Part shown: piece by piece, positions 37,290 through 49,441 of the stretch
Numbering within the stretch: the first letter of the stretch is position 1
How the letters are laid out: each line of letters opens with the position of its first letter
Source of the DNA: Siphonodentalium dalli
Taxonomy: Eukaryota > Mollusca > Scaphopoda > Gadilida > Siphonodentaliidae
Direction of reading: 5' to 3'
Assembly: GCA_032622095.1 (NCBI GenBank)
Contig: CP136069.1
Coordinates: 63,596,819-63,660,818, forward strand
DNA length: 64,000 bases
Notes under the pieces: model-generated
Told to the model about the DNA's origin: nothing
Seen by the model: only the letters and a program-made list of their open reading frames with translations
Databases searched by the model: none
Translations under genes and position numbers: made by a program

Positions 37290-40062
37290 ACTAGCAGGGT
37301 TACCCGGCGTTGCCCAGGTTAATGTATGCTGTGGATTTTTTGGGAATAGACAATGCTCTTGCTTAAAGTGTTAATAAATAAATTGTATATTCAAATAGCA
37401 TCACAAAAGATGATTATTACAGTCATGGAATATAAGTAGTGGCTCACCTTGACAATTGTCATTCTGTTTATCGCGATTAATCCGTTCCACCAATAATGAA
37501 GTATTTATTTATTTACAACAGCGTATACATTAGACGTTATAATATGATACATGCACATCATAAACACATTAGTTCGATAAAAGATGATAATTGGGTTTTA
37601 CATATTGAAATGTATCAATCAATCTAGTGGGTTGGACTAAGATCTCGAGGACACATGGCTATCATATCTCCATGAAGATACAGATGTTTCAAAGAAATTT
37701 CCAAGTGATCCTCTGTTCATGGTGCTATATATTGACTAAATATTCTTAGTTTAAACGAAATGTTGCTGCGCACGTATATCAGCTACATGTGCCAGGCACA
37801 GAGCGAGATTTTGAGTTGTTTATGTCAGTCAATGAGTCCGTTCTAAAACCCTTGTCAGATGTCAGTATTGGTAGGATCCTGAAAAGTCTTGTGCTACTAA
37901 CTGCATTTTCTTGTATATCAGAAGAAACTATATTTGACTGCACACTGTGACCACTATATTTGTACAGGCCTTCCATATCTCTTGACAAATTGTAACTTTT
38001 TGTGGAAACTATTGAATGGAACAGACTATATTTTGTTATTATATATATGCAATCCTCTGACGGTTCGAGGTCTCTCAGTTTGCACGAATATATGTATCTC
38101 TTCAATAGAATGATAAATATACGTTTAATGCTTCTTCTAGTTAACTCTTTTTGCTAGCTCATTGTGTGAATGCCTTGATTGCCATTCCCATATCAATATG
38201 ACTGTTAAGAAGATATAATTGTTCAAGTGACTTATGTGGGTCACCATATGTCGGGATTGTGAAATGTGAACGCCCAACTACTTAAAATGATATGGAGATG
38301 GCCTGGTGACTGTATATAACTTATATGTGGATATCGGCGAATAGCAATCTTATCAATGATAGTGCATATCCGCTCGCCATCCGTGACGCAAACGACACCA
38401 AATGTGATTTAATTCATGGTATATCATTAGAGAAAAACGTGTATGAATTTGGTGGAATTTGGTTTATTAAATCAATTGTTGATGCAACGCTGACTCGAAC
38501 AACGTCATATTGCGAAGGTGATTATGTATTCGTTTGGTGGAAATCAGCGACAAAACTATTTTTTAAATTCCCCCTCCCACCAACAGCTCATTTTAGAAAA
38601 TTTTAACCCGCACCATTATCTTCCTTGTAAAAAGTTACCCCTCTTAGAACGCCTTGGTGCCATCTCGATTGTACCGCGTGAAAGTATATATAGAACGCAC
38701 ACAGACAGACAAAAAGTCAGACAGACAGCACGATTTTATTTCTTGTATCATTTGAGAAGAACGTGTCTGAATTTGATGGTAATTGGTACTAAAAATATTT
38801 TGTATCAGTTTTGGTGACCCTCCCGTCCCTATTTCGGACTCAAGCTGCACACACTAAGACTCATTAGAGATTAGAGATGCATATATATAAAATTGGTGAA
38901 AATTGGCGAGTATACAAATTCGTATCAAACTTAAGGTCCCCATATATCTCACCCATAGGGCGTCAATTTGGTGTATCTAAACCACACGATAAGATTCCTC
39001 GTATCACGGAGAAGAATATGACTGTATCAATCTGGTGGAAATCGGCACTAAACATATAGATATATTTTGTTGTGTCCCTCTTATCTCTATACACCACTGA
39101 CTCGAATGGCCCCACTTGTGGCATCCTTAAACTGCACGATTACACTCCTGATATCATGGAGATGATTGTTTATAAGTTTGGTGATAATCGGCGACTAAAC
39201 ATTTTTTTTTATCAAATTTGGTGCCAATCCCTCCCCTCTCCATCTCTCACCCAAACAGCACCACTATGGCGTCTTTAAATCACGATTAGATTCCTCATAT
39301 CATGGATAAGAACGTGTATCAATTTGGTGGAAATTGGCGCTAAAAAAACTGTGCATCAATTTTGGTGCCCTTTTCCCTTTCAATGCAACCCTGACTCGAA
39401 TGAGGCCACATATGACAGATAAAAGCCACAGCATTAGACTCCTCATACCATGGGGATGATTTTGTATAAGTGTGGTGGCAATCGGCGACTTATTATCAAA
39501 TTTAGTGCCCACCCCCTCCCAATCTCTCATCCAAAAACAACAATTTGGCGTTGTTAAATCGCACAATTAGATTCATTGTATCATGAAGAAGAATATATAT
39601 AAATTTGGTGGAAATCTGCGCTAAAATTAGTTTTATCAATTTTGGTGCCCCTCTCCCCTTCCGTTCATCCCTGACTCAAACGACGCCACTTTTGACATAT
39701 TTAAACCACACCGTTGGATTCTTCATATCATGGGAATGATTATATGTAAGTTTCGTGGCAATCGGCGACAAAAAAAATCTGCACCCCCCCCCCTTCCGGG
39801 CACCCCTGACGCGAACGGCGCGACTTTTGCCATATTTAAACCACGCCATTAGATTCCTCATATTATGGGGATGATTATATATAAGTTTGGTGGCAATCGG
39901 CGACAAATTTGTTTTCTGCCCCTCCCCCCTTTTCTGCCCCCTGACAACAACGGCGTCACTTTAGAAAATTCTAACCCCGACCATTATCTTTCTCGTGAAA
40001 AGCTACTCCTAGTAGACCCCTTTGGCATCATCTAAGTGGTCCCCTGTGAATTTATATAGAAC

Positions 40063-40105
<43 letters not shown>

Positions 40106-40130
40106 TTCGCAAATATAGATATAGATATTC
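37290..40130 (+). mobile_element. GACA-tailed element with internal 143-bp repeats, copy 1
   Basis: It begins ACTAGCAGGGTTACCCGGCG and ends with (ACAG)n then ATTCGCAAATATAGATATAG. The first ~820 bp are colinear with 41641-42470. From about 38380 to 40000 it contains degenerate repeats with a period near 143 bp (TTGGTGCCCCTCTCCC, GACGCCACTTTTGACAT, ATTCCTCATATCATGG, GTTTGGTGGCAATCGGCG). Frames in the array are repeat translations. The start/tail style matches the elements at 48.1-50.2 kb. Its class is not recognised with certainty; no transposase or polymerase is present. Confidence 0.65.
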
Positions 40131-40394
40131 GCTTCGTTCAATTTTGCCGAATAATATGTCAAATGAAAGAGAATTTAATTTAATAAGTCACATCGGGGGA
40201 TAGTTTGGCTGAAATGATCGATTTTGTAGAATTCAATAGGGTTTTGATAGTTTTGTAGAATTCAATAGGGTTTTGATAGTTTTATATCTTTGGCGCCTTG
40301 TCACTGGTATAGTCTATATTGGTATTTTAATATTTTTCCCCAGGGGTCTTGCGCATGTAAGTGGATAGGACTGCTTTGGACCGACCAAGACAAG

Positions 40395-41012
40395 GGTGCC
40401 GGGTCGGAATAGCCTGGACCGGACCGGACTGGACCGTCTATATATAGTCAGTGTATCTGACCACCCAGTGTAGTCCGTTCCGGTCCGTATATCTAATGCG
40501 AACATTGTTCGTGTTGTACTAAGTGTCTTCCCTGATGTTTATATTGCACCCAAGCTGGGGTACAGATGGGGCATTACTAGTATATATGATGATAATGGAT
40601 TCTTCGTATGTTGGGATGCAGGTGGGGCATTATGTCATTGTATGTGTGCTGGGAATGGAATCACCGCATGCTGGGGTGTCGGCGGGGCATTGTGAATAGG
40701 TTCAAAGTGTTCTCGTAGTTTCATTTTCCAACGAATTACATTTATGTCTTCATTTTTTCATTAATTATCTGTTTTTTGAAACTCTGGTTTCTAAAAATTG
40801 TTATTAATTAGCAGTTTAGTAGCATAGCCCTGCTAGAATCGAGTTGAAAATTCATTTTCATAATTCTTGCATATATTAGCAGCATAGCACCGCTAGAATA
40901 GAGTTGAAACTGGACCGGACCGGACTGGACCACCTAGTGTAGTCCGGTCCAGTCCGCATCGCTAATGCGAACATTGTTCATGCTGACTAAGTGTTTTCCT
41001 TGATGTTTATAA
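40395..41012 (+). repeat. GGACCGGACC repeats, two direct copies
   Basis: About 40415-40560 and 40913-41012 share GGACCGGACCGGACTGGACC, a CAGTGTAGTCCG segment and CTAATGCGAACATTGTTC. The GC-rich start contains overlapping GGACC/GGTCC palindromes. A related GGTCC patch lies at 36030-36060. Confidence 0.6.
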
Positions 41013-41636
41013 ATGTTTACATTGTCTAGCAGTTTAGCAGCATCGCACCGTTATATAGAATCGAGTTTGAAACTCTAGTTTCTAAATTTGTTCTTAAATT
41101 ATCAGGTCAGCAGCATAGCACTGCTAGAATCGAGTTTGAAACTCCATTTTCTTAATTTGCTAATGTATTAGAAGTCAAGCAGCATAGCACCACTAGAATC
41201 GAGTTTGAAATTCCTTTTTTCTTAATTCTTTTATGTACATGTATCAGTAGTTTTATCAGCATAGCATCGCTAGAATCCAGGTTGAAACTCTGGTTTCTTA
41301 ATGTTTTCATTAATTTTCAGTTTAGCAGCACTGCTAGAATCGAGTTTGCAATTATATTTTCTGGTGGTTTTCATTAATCAGCAGTTTAGCAGCATAGCAC
41401 CGCTAGAATCGAGATGAAATTCCATCTTCATAATTCTTGCATATATTAGCAGTTTAGCAGCATAGCACCGATAAAATCGAGTTCGAAACTCTCGTTTCTT
41501 ACTGTTTTCATTAAATAGCAGTTTAGCAGCATAGCACCGCTATAGAATCGAGTTTGAACTCAATTATATTCCTTTGTTCATCAATTAGCAGTTTAACAGC
41601 ATATCACCGCTAGAGTTTGAATTTTCATTTTTATCA
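40790..41636 (+). repeat. 72-bp satellite array
   Basis: The unit AGCAGTTTAGCAGCATAGCA, CCGCTAGAATCGAGTTTGAA, ACTC and a T-rich spacer recurs about ten times at 65-78 bp. It is broken at 41641 by the second GACA-tailed element and resumes at 44746-44870. Confidence 0.85.
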
Positions 41637-41640
41637 TTAA

Positions 41641-44600
41641 CTAGCAGGGTTACCCGGCGTTGCCCAGGTTAAAGTGATGTGAAACCCTCTGCATATCGTG
41701 GATATGTGACGGGAATAGAGGATACTCTTGTTGAAAGCATTACACATATTCTCATAAATTATATATCCAAATAGCATCACAAAACATGATTCATACACAC
41801 GGAATATAAGTAGTAGCTCACATTGTCGGATCGGATTGATTTTCATTTTAGTTATCCCGATTAACCCGTCCCACCAATAAATAACTATTTATTTATTTAC
41901 AACTGCGTATACTTCAGAAGTTATAACATGAACATCATAAACACATTAGTTCGCAAAAATAAAAGACGACAATTGGGTTTTACATAGAGTTGTATCAATC
42001 AATCTAGTGGGTTTGACTAAGATTTTGAGGACACCTGGTTATCATATCTCCATGAAGATACAGATGTTTTAAAGAAATGTCCAGGTGATCCTCTGTCCAT
42101 TGTGCAATATACTGGTTAATTATTCTCAGTTTAAAAGAAATGTTGCTATGCAATATATCAGCTACATGTGTCCGACACAGAGCGAGATTTTAAGTTGTTT
42201 ATGTTAGGGCGATGAGTCTGTTCTAAAACATGAAAGATATACTCTGTATATTGGGCAGATACAACCTTGTCAGATGTCAGTATTGGAGGATCCTGAAAAG
42301 TCATGTGCCACTGACTCCGTTTTCTTTTATCTCAGAAGAAGTTATATTTGACGGCACACTGTGACCACTATTGTTGAACAGGCCTTCTATACATTTCCAT
42401 ATCTCTTGTAACTTGTTTGTGGAAACTATATTGAATGGGGCAGACTCAATTGTGTTATAATATTAACATGAGCTATTCTAATATTTTAGCATGCATCATT
42501 ATCTTCCTCGTAAAGGATACCACTGTTAGAACGCCTTGGTGCCATCTCGATTGTACCCCGTGAAGTTATATATAGAACACATACAGACAAACATATGTTT
42601 GCAAATATATCTAGGCACCAAATGTGACGTTTTTAACTCTCACGATTTGATTCCTCGTATCATTTGAGAACAACGTGTATGAATTTGATGCTAATTGGCA
42701 CTAAACATATGTCTACCAGTTGTGGTGACCCGCCGTCCCTATTTCGGACTCAAGCAGCGCCATATTTGACATCATTAAACCACAAACTTAGACTCACACA
42801 AATGGCACCAAGTTGGCGTATTTATACCTTATATAGTTAGATTCCTCGTATCACGGAGAAGAATATGTATTAGTCTGGTGGAAATCGGCGCTAAACATGT
42901 TGTTTATCCATTTTTTGTGTGTCTCTCTCTCACACTCTGTGGGCCCCTGTCTCGAATGGCACCACTTCTGACATCTTTAAACCACACAATTAGACTCCTG
43001 ATATCATGGAGATAAATATTTATAAGTTTGGTGCTAATCGGCGATTAAACAATTTTGTTATCAAATTTAGTGCCCACCCCGCACCATCCCTCACACAAAC
43101 AGCACTAATATAGCGTCTTTATATCACATGATTTGATTCGTCGCATCATGGATCAGAATGCGTATCAATTTGGTGGAAATTGGCGCTAAAATTATTGTGT
43201 ATCAATTCTGGTGCCCCTCTCCTTTTCAGTGCATCCCTGACTCGAATGACGCCACTTTTAACAGTTTTAGACTCCCCATACCATGTGGATGATTTTATAT
43301 AAGTTGTGTAGCGATCGATGACTAAACCAATTCTTATCATATTTAGCGCCTAACCCCCCCCCCCCCCCATCTCACATCCAAACGACACCAATTTGGCGTC
43401 TTTACATCACACAATTAGATTCCTTATGGAGAAGAATGTGTATTAATTTGGTGGAATTCGGCGCTAAAATTATGTTTATCAATGTTGGTGCCCCTCTCCC
43501 TTTCAGTGCACACCTGACTGGAATGACGCAACTTTTGACAGCTTTAAGCCACCCCATTAGACTCCTCATACCGTATGGATGATTTTGTATAAGTTTTTGT
43601 ATAACATTGGCGAGTATACAAATTCGTATAAAATTTAGGGCCCCTATATCTCTCATCCAAACGGCACCAATTTGGCGTATCTATAAACCACACGATTAGA
43701 TTTCTCGTATCACTGAGAATATGTATCAATCTGGTGGAAATCAGCGCTAAACATATTGTTCATCTTTTTTTTGTGTTCCTCTCGCCCTCTATGCATCCTG
43801 ACTCGAATTCCCCCACGCGTGACAGCTTGTAACATCCTTAAACCACAAATTAAATCACACGATCAGACTCCTCGTATTATGGATAAGAATGCGTATCACT
43901 TTGTCGGAAATTGACGCTAAAATTATTGCCTTTCAGTTCAACCCTGACTCGAATGATGCCACTTTTGACAGATTGTGGTGGCAATCGGCGATTAAACCCA
44001 TGCTCTTCAAACTGAGTGCCCCTCCCACAATCTTTCATCCAAACAAAAGCAATTTGGAGTCTTTAAATCGCGCAATTAGATTCCTTGTATCACGGATAAG
44101 AATATATATCAATTTGGTGGAAATCGGCGCTAAAATTAGTTTTATCAACGTCGGTGCCCCTCTCCCCTTCCGTGCATCCCTGACTCGAGGCGCCACGTTT
44201 GACATATAAACAAACACATTACATTCCTCGTATCATGGGAATGATTATATAAAAGTTTCGTGGCAACCGGGGCAAACATTGTTTCAACCCCTCCCCTTTT
44301 CTGCCCCTGACAACGGCGTCACTTTAAAAAATTCGAAGCCGCACCGTTATCTTTCTCGTAAAAAGTTACCTCTAACAGACCGTTTGGTGCCATATAGATG
44401 GTCCCTCGGCGCTAAACTTAGTTTATCAATTTTGGTGCCCCTCTCCCCTTCCGTGCATCCCCTACTCGAACGGCGCCACTCTTGACACATTTAAACCACA
44501 CCATGAGATTCCTTATATCAATGGGATGATTATATATAAGTTTCATGGCAATCGGCGTCAAATGTTTTTTCTGCCCCACCCCCTTTTCTGCCTCTGACAA

Positions 44601-44745
44601 CAATGGCGTCACTAATCCTAACCCTCACCATTATCTTTCTCGTAAAAAGTTACCCCTCGTAGACCCCGTTGGTGCCATCTAGATGGTGAATTTCTATAGA
44701 ACACAGACAGACAGACAGACAGACATTCGCAAATATAGATATAGA
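41641..44745 (+). mobile_element. GACA-tailed element with dimeric 143-bp repeats, copy 2
   Basis: Same start (CTAGCAGGGTTACCCGGCGT) and tail as copy 1. In about 42610-44620 the 143-bp units alternate between two types, one with CACCAATTTGGCGTCTTTA and one with GACGCCACTTTTGACA, giving a ~286-bp higher-order period. The element is inserted in the 72-bp satellite: satellite sequence flanks both ends, with TAGCAG shared at the junction. A run of 15 C lies at 43354-43368. Confidence 0.7.
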
Positions 44746-44870
44746 TTAGCAGTTTAGCAGCATAGCACTGCTATTTGAAATTCTATTTTCATAATTCTTG
44801 CACGTTTTAGCAGTTTGGCAGCATAGCACCGCCAGAATAGAGTTGAATCTCCATTTTCTTAATTCTTTCA
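44746..44870 (+). repeat. 72-bp satellite remainder
   Basis: AGCAGTTTAGCAGCATAGCA resumes directly after the tail of the GACA-tailed element, for about one and a half units. It confirms the nested insertion. Confidence 0.8.
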
Positions 44871-44872
44871 TG

Positions 44873-45633
44873 ACCTTGACTTTTATACGTGACCTTGACA
44901 TTTCAAGGTCACCTTGGAAATGTGAAAATATCGAACTTTACAAGTCTTTCCATAAACCAATGGTAAACTTTTAGGTAGTTATTGTACCAAAAGACATCTG
45001 TGTTGCAACAAGTCCACACACACGCATATATTATGACAAGTTATGCTGTGATTTTTTTGTCTCAAAAATCTATATAAATATCCGAAGTTATGTCTTGTTG
45101 TACATAAAAATGTTGTCGCCACATATTTCAAATTGCTATAGTTTCTAATGCATATATCGATATCCATTCAAATGAACCTTCCCATGGAGCCTGAATTCCG
45201 GAATTTATAAAATAGTGTTGGAGATCGCTATTTGTAATAAATCGTAACAAGGACAGTCGAAAATGTGACTGCTAAATGATAAAAATCCAGAATTTTAACA
45301 ATGACCTTGACCTTTATACGTGACCTTGACATTTTAACGTCACCATGGATATGTGGAAATGTCGGCCATTACAAGTGTTTCTATAAACCAATGTAAACTT
45401 TTAGGTAGTTATTAAATTATTCACGATACGCACTATTTAATGTAAAATTCCAAATACCCAATTATTAGCCATCGTTGCCATGGAAACACAAATTTATCAA
45501 ATTTGTCCCAATTGATTTTCCTAAAATATTGATAGTCTAATGCAGTACATATTCAGCTATCCAGTAAACTAAAAGGCATTTGTGTTGCAATTAGTTCCGG
45601 GTTGACCCCATTTTTCGTCTAGAATCGCCTGTA
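44873..45633 (-). repeat. diverged reverse-complement relic of the 5-kb repeat
   Basis: Read on the minus strand, 45300-45633 follows about 24824-25165 of unit 1: shared words include GTTGCCATGGAAACA, GGCATTTGTGTTGCAATTAG and TTCCGGGTTG. The segment 44873-44982 is a direct duplicate of 45300-45415, both with GTGACCTTGAC. Divergence is high, so this is an old copy. It stops exactly where the next repeat starts. Confidence 0.65.
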
Positions 45634-45636
45634 CTA

Positions 45637-47262
45637 AAAGCCGGCAAACGGTGTGCGGAATTTGTCCGGCATTTGGCCTTGGTCTTTTGAAATGACGGAC
45701 GCCGCTTAAAACACATTCGTCTTCGGAGAATTGTAATATACCAGTGAAAATATCGCCTTGATAACCTTATGGGAGTGTGTTATATCTCAGGTCATCTTGT
45801 ACCGATTGGCATGAAACGTTGCTTGTCGTATTTTAAGATACAGGACATGTAGAAATATTGGATAAATCCGACATGAGAGTGATATATTTTAGACGTGAGA
45901 AAATCGTGACAGATAGAGAGAGAGAGGGAGAGAGATAGAGAGAGAGATTGGCGTTTATATAGTTTGATAATCAGACTGAAGATACTACATATACACGTAT
46001 ACTAATATAGACCAGGTCAGGAACCTAAGTCTCTTTCCCGAAAATGTTTTGATTCTAAATTTGGTTAAAACATACATAAAAGAGTGCCTGACGGGATAAA
46101 CTAGTACATGAACTATGGAAATTCACAATGCACATTCAAACATCAGAAGTCGTTAAAATTATAACTTATTTTTTCAAGGAAAATTGGTATCGATTGCGCA
46201 ATGATTTTGAACATCAAACACAGCTCAACCATTTAATTAGATGTTCGTAAAATGCAGTTTTCTCTTAGGCTCGTAAGTGCAATAACGCCCGGACCTGTAC
46301 AAAATAAAATAGGCTAATGATATGAATCGATATTGTTTTGACTGTTGCTTTGACGTTGTATCCTGTAAATAACACTTATATGAAACCAAGCACAATCTGC
46401 ATACCATGCTCTATCGACCGTGACAGCAGTTCTCAAACCACAGTAAAGCTTTTCAGACCGTTTCTAACCGAGTCACCACAATAAACAATAACATTGCAAC
46501 CCGTATATTATTGACATAGAACTTGAGGATGACAGTGCCATTTCAATACTCTTTTTTGCTAAGGGTACGTTTATACACTGGCAGTATTGCACTGCAAACT
46601 GCAAACATTCCAGCTGCAAAATTGCCAAAAAAAATGGTTAATTTCTGCCAGTTATCAACAAATAAGCGATAGTTATGTAGTGATCACGTACGATTGCTGA
46701 TATCGCTGTGCTGTGTACAATGCATTAAGAACACAGTGCATGTTGGTATTCTTAGGCCAGTCAAAATAATATCACTTGACATTTTTAGAATGTGATATAG
46801 CGATGGCCAGCTCCATCGATGGGATGCTGCTGATATATGAGTACCATAAACGCCACCTAGATAATAGATGGTGGGTTTGCACTTGGCTCAACTCGATAAT
46901 GTTATTGAAATTATGTAGAATTGGTGGGGTGGTGAGACTAGACTACAAACTATACTTCAAATAATATACAATCATATATATATACACTTGTAAATATGTT
47001 ATACCTATTGTGTTTACAACCCAAATTATTATATATCAGTGTTATAACGGCAATTAGGGGAGGGGTTATGCATAAGTGGATCGCACTTGTCCTCCAATCC
47101 GAATGCCAATCTGTATTGTAATATACTTATTGGTAATAAATATGTTTAAACCAACTAAACTTGGCTCGACGAAGAAAACGGACGACTTTCCCGACTTTCG
47201 AGAAATCACATTGGTACACATCTGCCTTGTATTGGTGTTTTTTCAACTGGTACCACAAAATT
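45637..47262 (+). repeat. dispersed repeat, copy 2 (pairs with 6553-8262)
   Basis: Colinear with 6553-8262 from AAGCCGGCAA through CAACTGGTACCACA. The microsatellite here is only about 45 bp. In both copies the repeat abuts a truncated piece of the 5-kb repeat, in opposite orientation, which suggests a composite or a preferred junction. Confidence 0.8.
46890..47158. mobile_element. 269-bp insertion with 9-bp target-site duplication
   Basis: The paired repeat at 8160 runs uninterrupted from GCTCA to ACGAAGAAAACGG. Here the same point carries 269 extra bases flanked by the direct repeat ACTTGGCTC (46881-46889 and 47159-47167). No terminal inverted repeat or poly(A) is evident, so it may be a SINE or a small DNA element. 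It contains no gene. Confidence 0.75.
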
Positions 47263-47755
47263 TGCGCCAAGTTTTGACCCTTGAGCAAGGTCGCTCGTAC
47301 TGTGTCTGTTTCGCACCACCCATGCGTTGAAACGGGTACCTGATTATGAGCAGTGAAAATCTTGTTGGCTGTACCTCCCTCTTTCCCCGGGGAGCAGTAG
47401 ATGGTTACTGAGGGTTAAGACTCATCGGGGTAATAATTAAGTTTCCTCTCATGATCTTGATATATCGGATATCATGGATATATGAACTGCACTTTTGAAA
47501 ACAAATATATGTTACATAATTTATTGGTACCTGAAAACATTGAAATTTTAAATATATTTTTTTGCCATAACAGTAAAGTAAATGAGGTTATAATATATAA
47601 TGGATCGATGGTTCTTAAATATTGTGTTACAATAAATCGCTTGTACCAAATTTCATAAAGAAATTCCAGATAGATTATGAGGAAAATCCATTTTGAAATA
47701 CCAGGATTTTTTTGGGCAAAACGTGCATCTGACCATTAACGTTATTGCATGAATT

Positions 47756-48060
47756 TGTTGTGACCCAATGGTAAATCGGGAAGCGGAGGTTGGAGTTATA
47801 CTTTGCGGCACGACAAGCACGTACCATAACATTAACATTATCACACAAATGTTTTGTTCTGTGTGCATTACACTGAAGATTGCATAGCTTGTAATATACT
47901 GAAATTTAGGTCGATATTAATTATTGATATATTTAATTGAACAAACCTGTAGACTAAATTGTTTAAGTCCAATTCAACATTTTTATTGTTATTGAAAGTT
48001 TTTTAATCTTCTGTATTTTATTGTATTTCGCAAAGATAATGAATGGGCGTGCAATAATAG
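47756..48060 (+). repeat. old direct repeat, copy 1 (pairs with 51580-51905)
   Basis: Shared order with 51580-51905: AAAnTGTTkTGTTCT, AAGATTGCA, CTTGTAATAT, TGAACAAACnTGT, AATCTTCTGTATTT and GCAATAA. Both copies are followed within 50 bp by an element with a GACA/TGTC tail. 47270-47750 shows no feature. Confidence 0.6.
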
Positions 48061-48102
48061 CCTAGTGTTCATTTCCATTGGTAGCTTCTTGTTTATAATA
48101 TA

Positions 48103-48418
48103 ACTAGCTGATGTGCCCGACATCGGGCTATTTAGGGATTTCTTTGTGATCGCCTCCATCTTGGCAGAATATACAGCGTCTTGAAAAACTATTGTTCGAT
48201 CGGTCCAGAAACATACCTACATGAGCGTGTATGAGCGAGGTCAATGTCAAGGCCAAGGACACGGCCGCACCTGAAATTGGACCCGCCCATATTGTTTCCG
48301 GGATCAAAGTATGCCTACATACCACATTCGAGTCGGATCGGTCGAGCAGTTTTCAAGTCTATAACACATACATACATACATACATACACACAGACAGAAG
48401 TTCCATCATATATAATAC
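48103..48418 (+). mobile_element. GACA-tailed short element 1
   Basis: Begins ACTAGCTGATGTGCCCGACA and ends with CATA repeats, ACAGACAGAAGTTCC and an AT-rich terminus. The middle includes TAGGGATTTCTTTG and GAGCGAGGTCAA, shared with the next element. About 316 bp. Confidence 0.65.
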
Positions 48419-48717
48419 ACTAGCTGATGCATGTGCCAGACTTCGTCCGGGCTATTTAGGGATTTCTTTGATAGCCTCAGTCTGGAAAAAAATATTGTTC
48501 GATTGGTCCAGAAACATGCCTATATGAGCGTATATGAGCGAGGTCAAAGACACGGTCCCAAGTGAAATTGGACACACCCATATTGTTCCCGGGATCAAAT
48601 TTAGTAGGCCTACATTCGAGTCGGATGGGTCGAACAGTTTTCGAGTCTATAACACATACATACATACATACATACATACATAAACACAGACAGACAGAAG
48701 TTCCAAATATATAATAG
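48419..48717 (+). mobile_element. GACA-tailed short element 2
   Basis: Same structure as the preceding element and placed directly head to tail: ACTAGCTGATGCATGTGCC start, CATA repeats and ACAGACAGACAGAAGTTCC tail. Divergence between the two is moderate. Confidence 0.65.
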
Positions 48718-49441
48718 ACTAGCCGATGAGCCCGACGTTGTCCGGGCTATTCAAAAACCAAATTTCAAGTCGATAGCTCTACCCGTTTCCGAGATCTGGT
48801 CTGCGCATGCGCGAAGCTGGCGTCGCACGGGCTCGGCGACCCGATAAAATTCGTATCCGGGTCAAGATATTTTCACTTTGTCCGGGCTATTCAAAAACCA
48901 AATTTCAAGTCGATAGCTCTACCCAGCCCGACGTTGTCCGGGCTATTCAAAAACCAAATTTCAAGTCGATAGCTCTACCCAGCCCGATAGCTCTACCCGT
49001 TTCCGAGATCTGGTCTGCGCATGCGCGAAGCTGGCGTCGCACGGGCTCGGCGGTCCGATAAAATTCGTATCCGGGGCAAGATACATTCACATAGCAAATT
49101 TCAAGTCGATAGCTCCACCCGTTTTCGAGATCTGGTCTGCGCATGCGCGAAGCTGGCGTCGCACGGGCTCGGCGACCCGATAACATTCGTATCCGGGGCA
49201 AGATACATTCACATACCAAATTTCAAGTCGATAGCTCCACCCGTTTCCGAGATCTCGTCTGCGCATGCGCGAAGCGGGCGCCGCACGGGCTCGCCAATAC
49301 GACAACGTCCACCGCCTGGTCAAACTACACACACGTACCAAGTTTGGTCCCGATCGGTCGAGAATTGTAGATTTGTATAAATGACAAACATACAAACATA
49401 AAGACAAACAAACAGACAGAGGTCTTCAAAATATATATGAG
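48718..49441 (+). mobile_element. GACA-tailed element 3 with 122-bp repeats
   Basis: Begins ACTAGCCGATGAGCCCGACG. Its interior is a GC-rich array with a 122-bp period (GCATGCGCGAAGC at 49019, 49141 and 49263, with an earlier copy at 48805). A partial duplication of the TTGTCCGGGCTATTCAAAAA leader occurs inside. It ends AACAGACAGAGGTCTTC plus AATATATATGAGA. Frames on both strands are repeat translations. Confidence 0.7.

Noticed and set aside
43146-44612. Minus-strand frames with repeated APKLI and YNHP motifs that might be a repeat protein
   Set aside because: They follow the 143-bp DNA repeat, contain frequent stops and lack a continuous frame across units.
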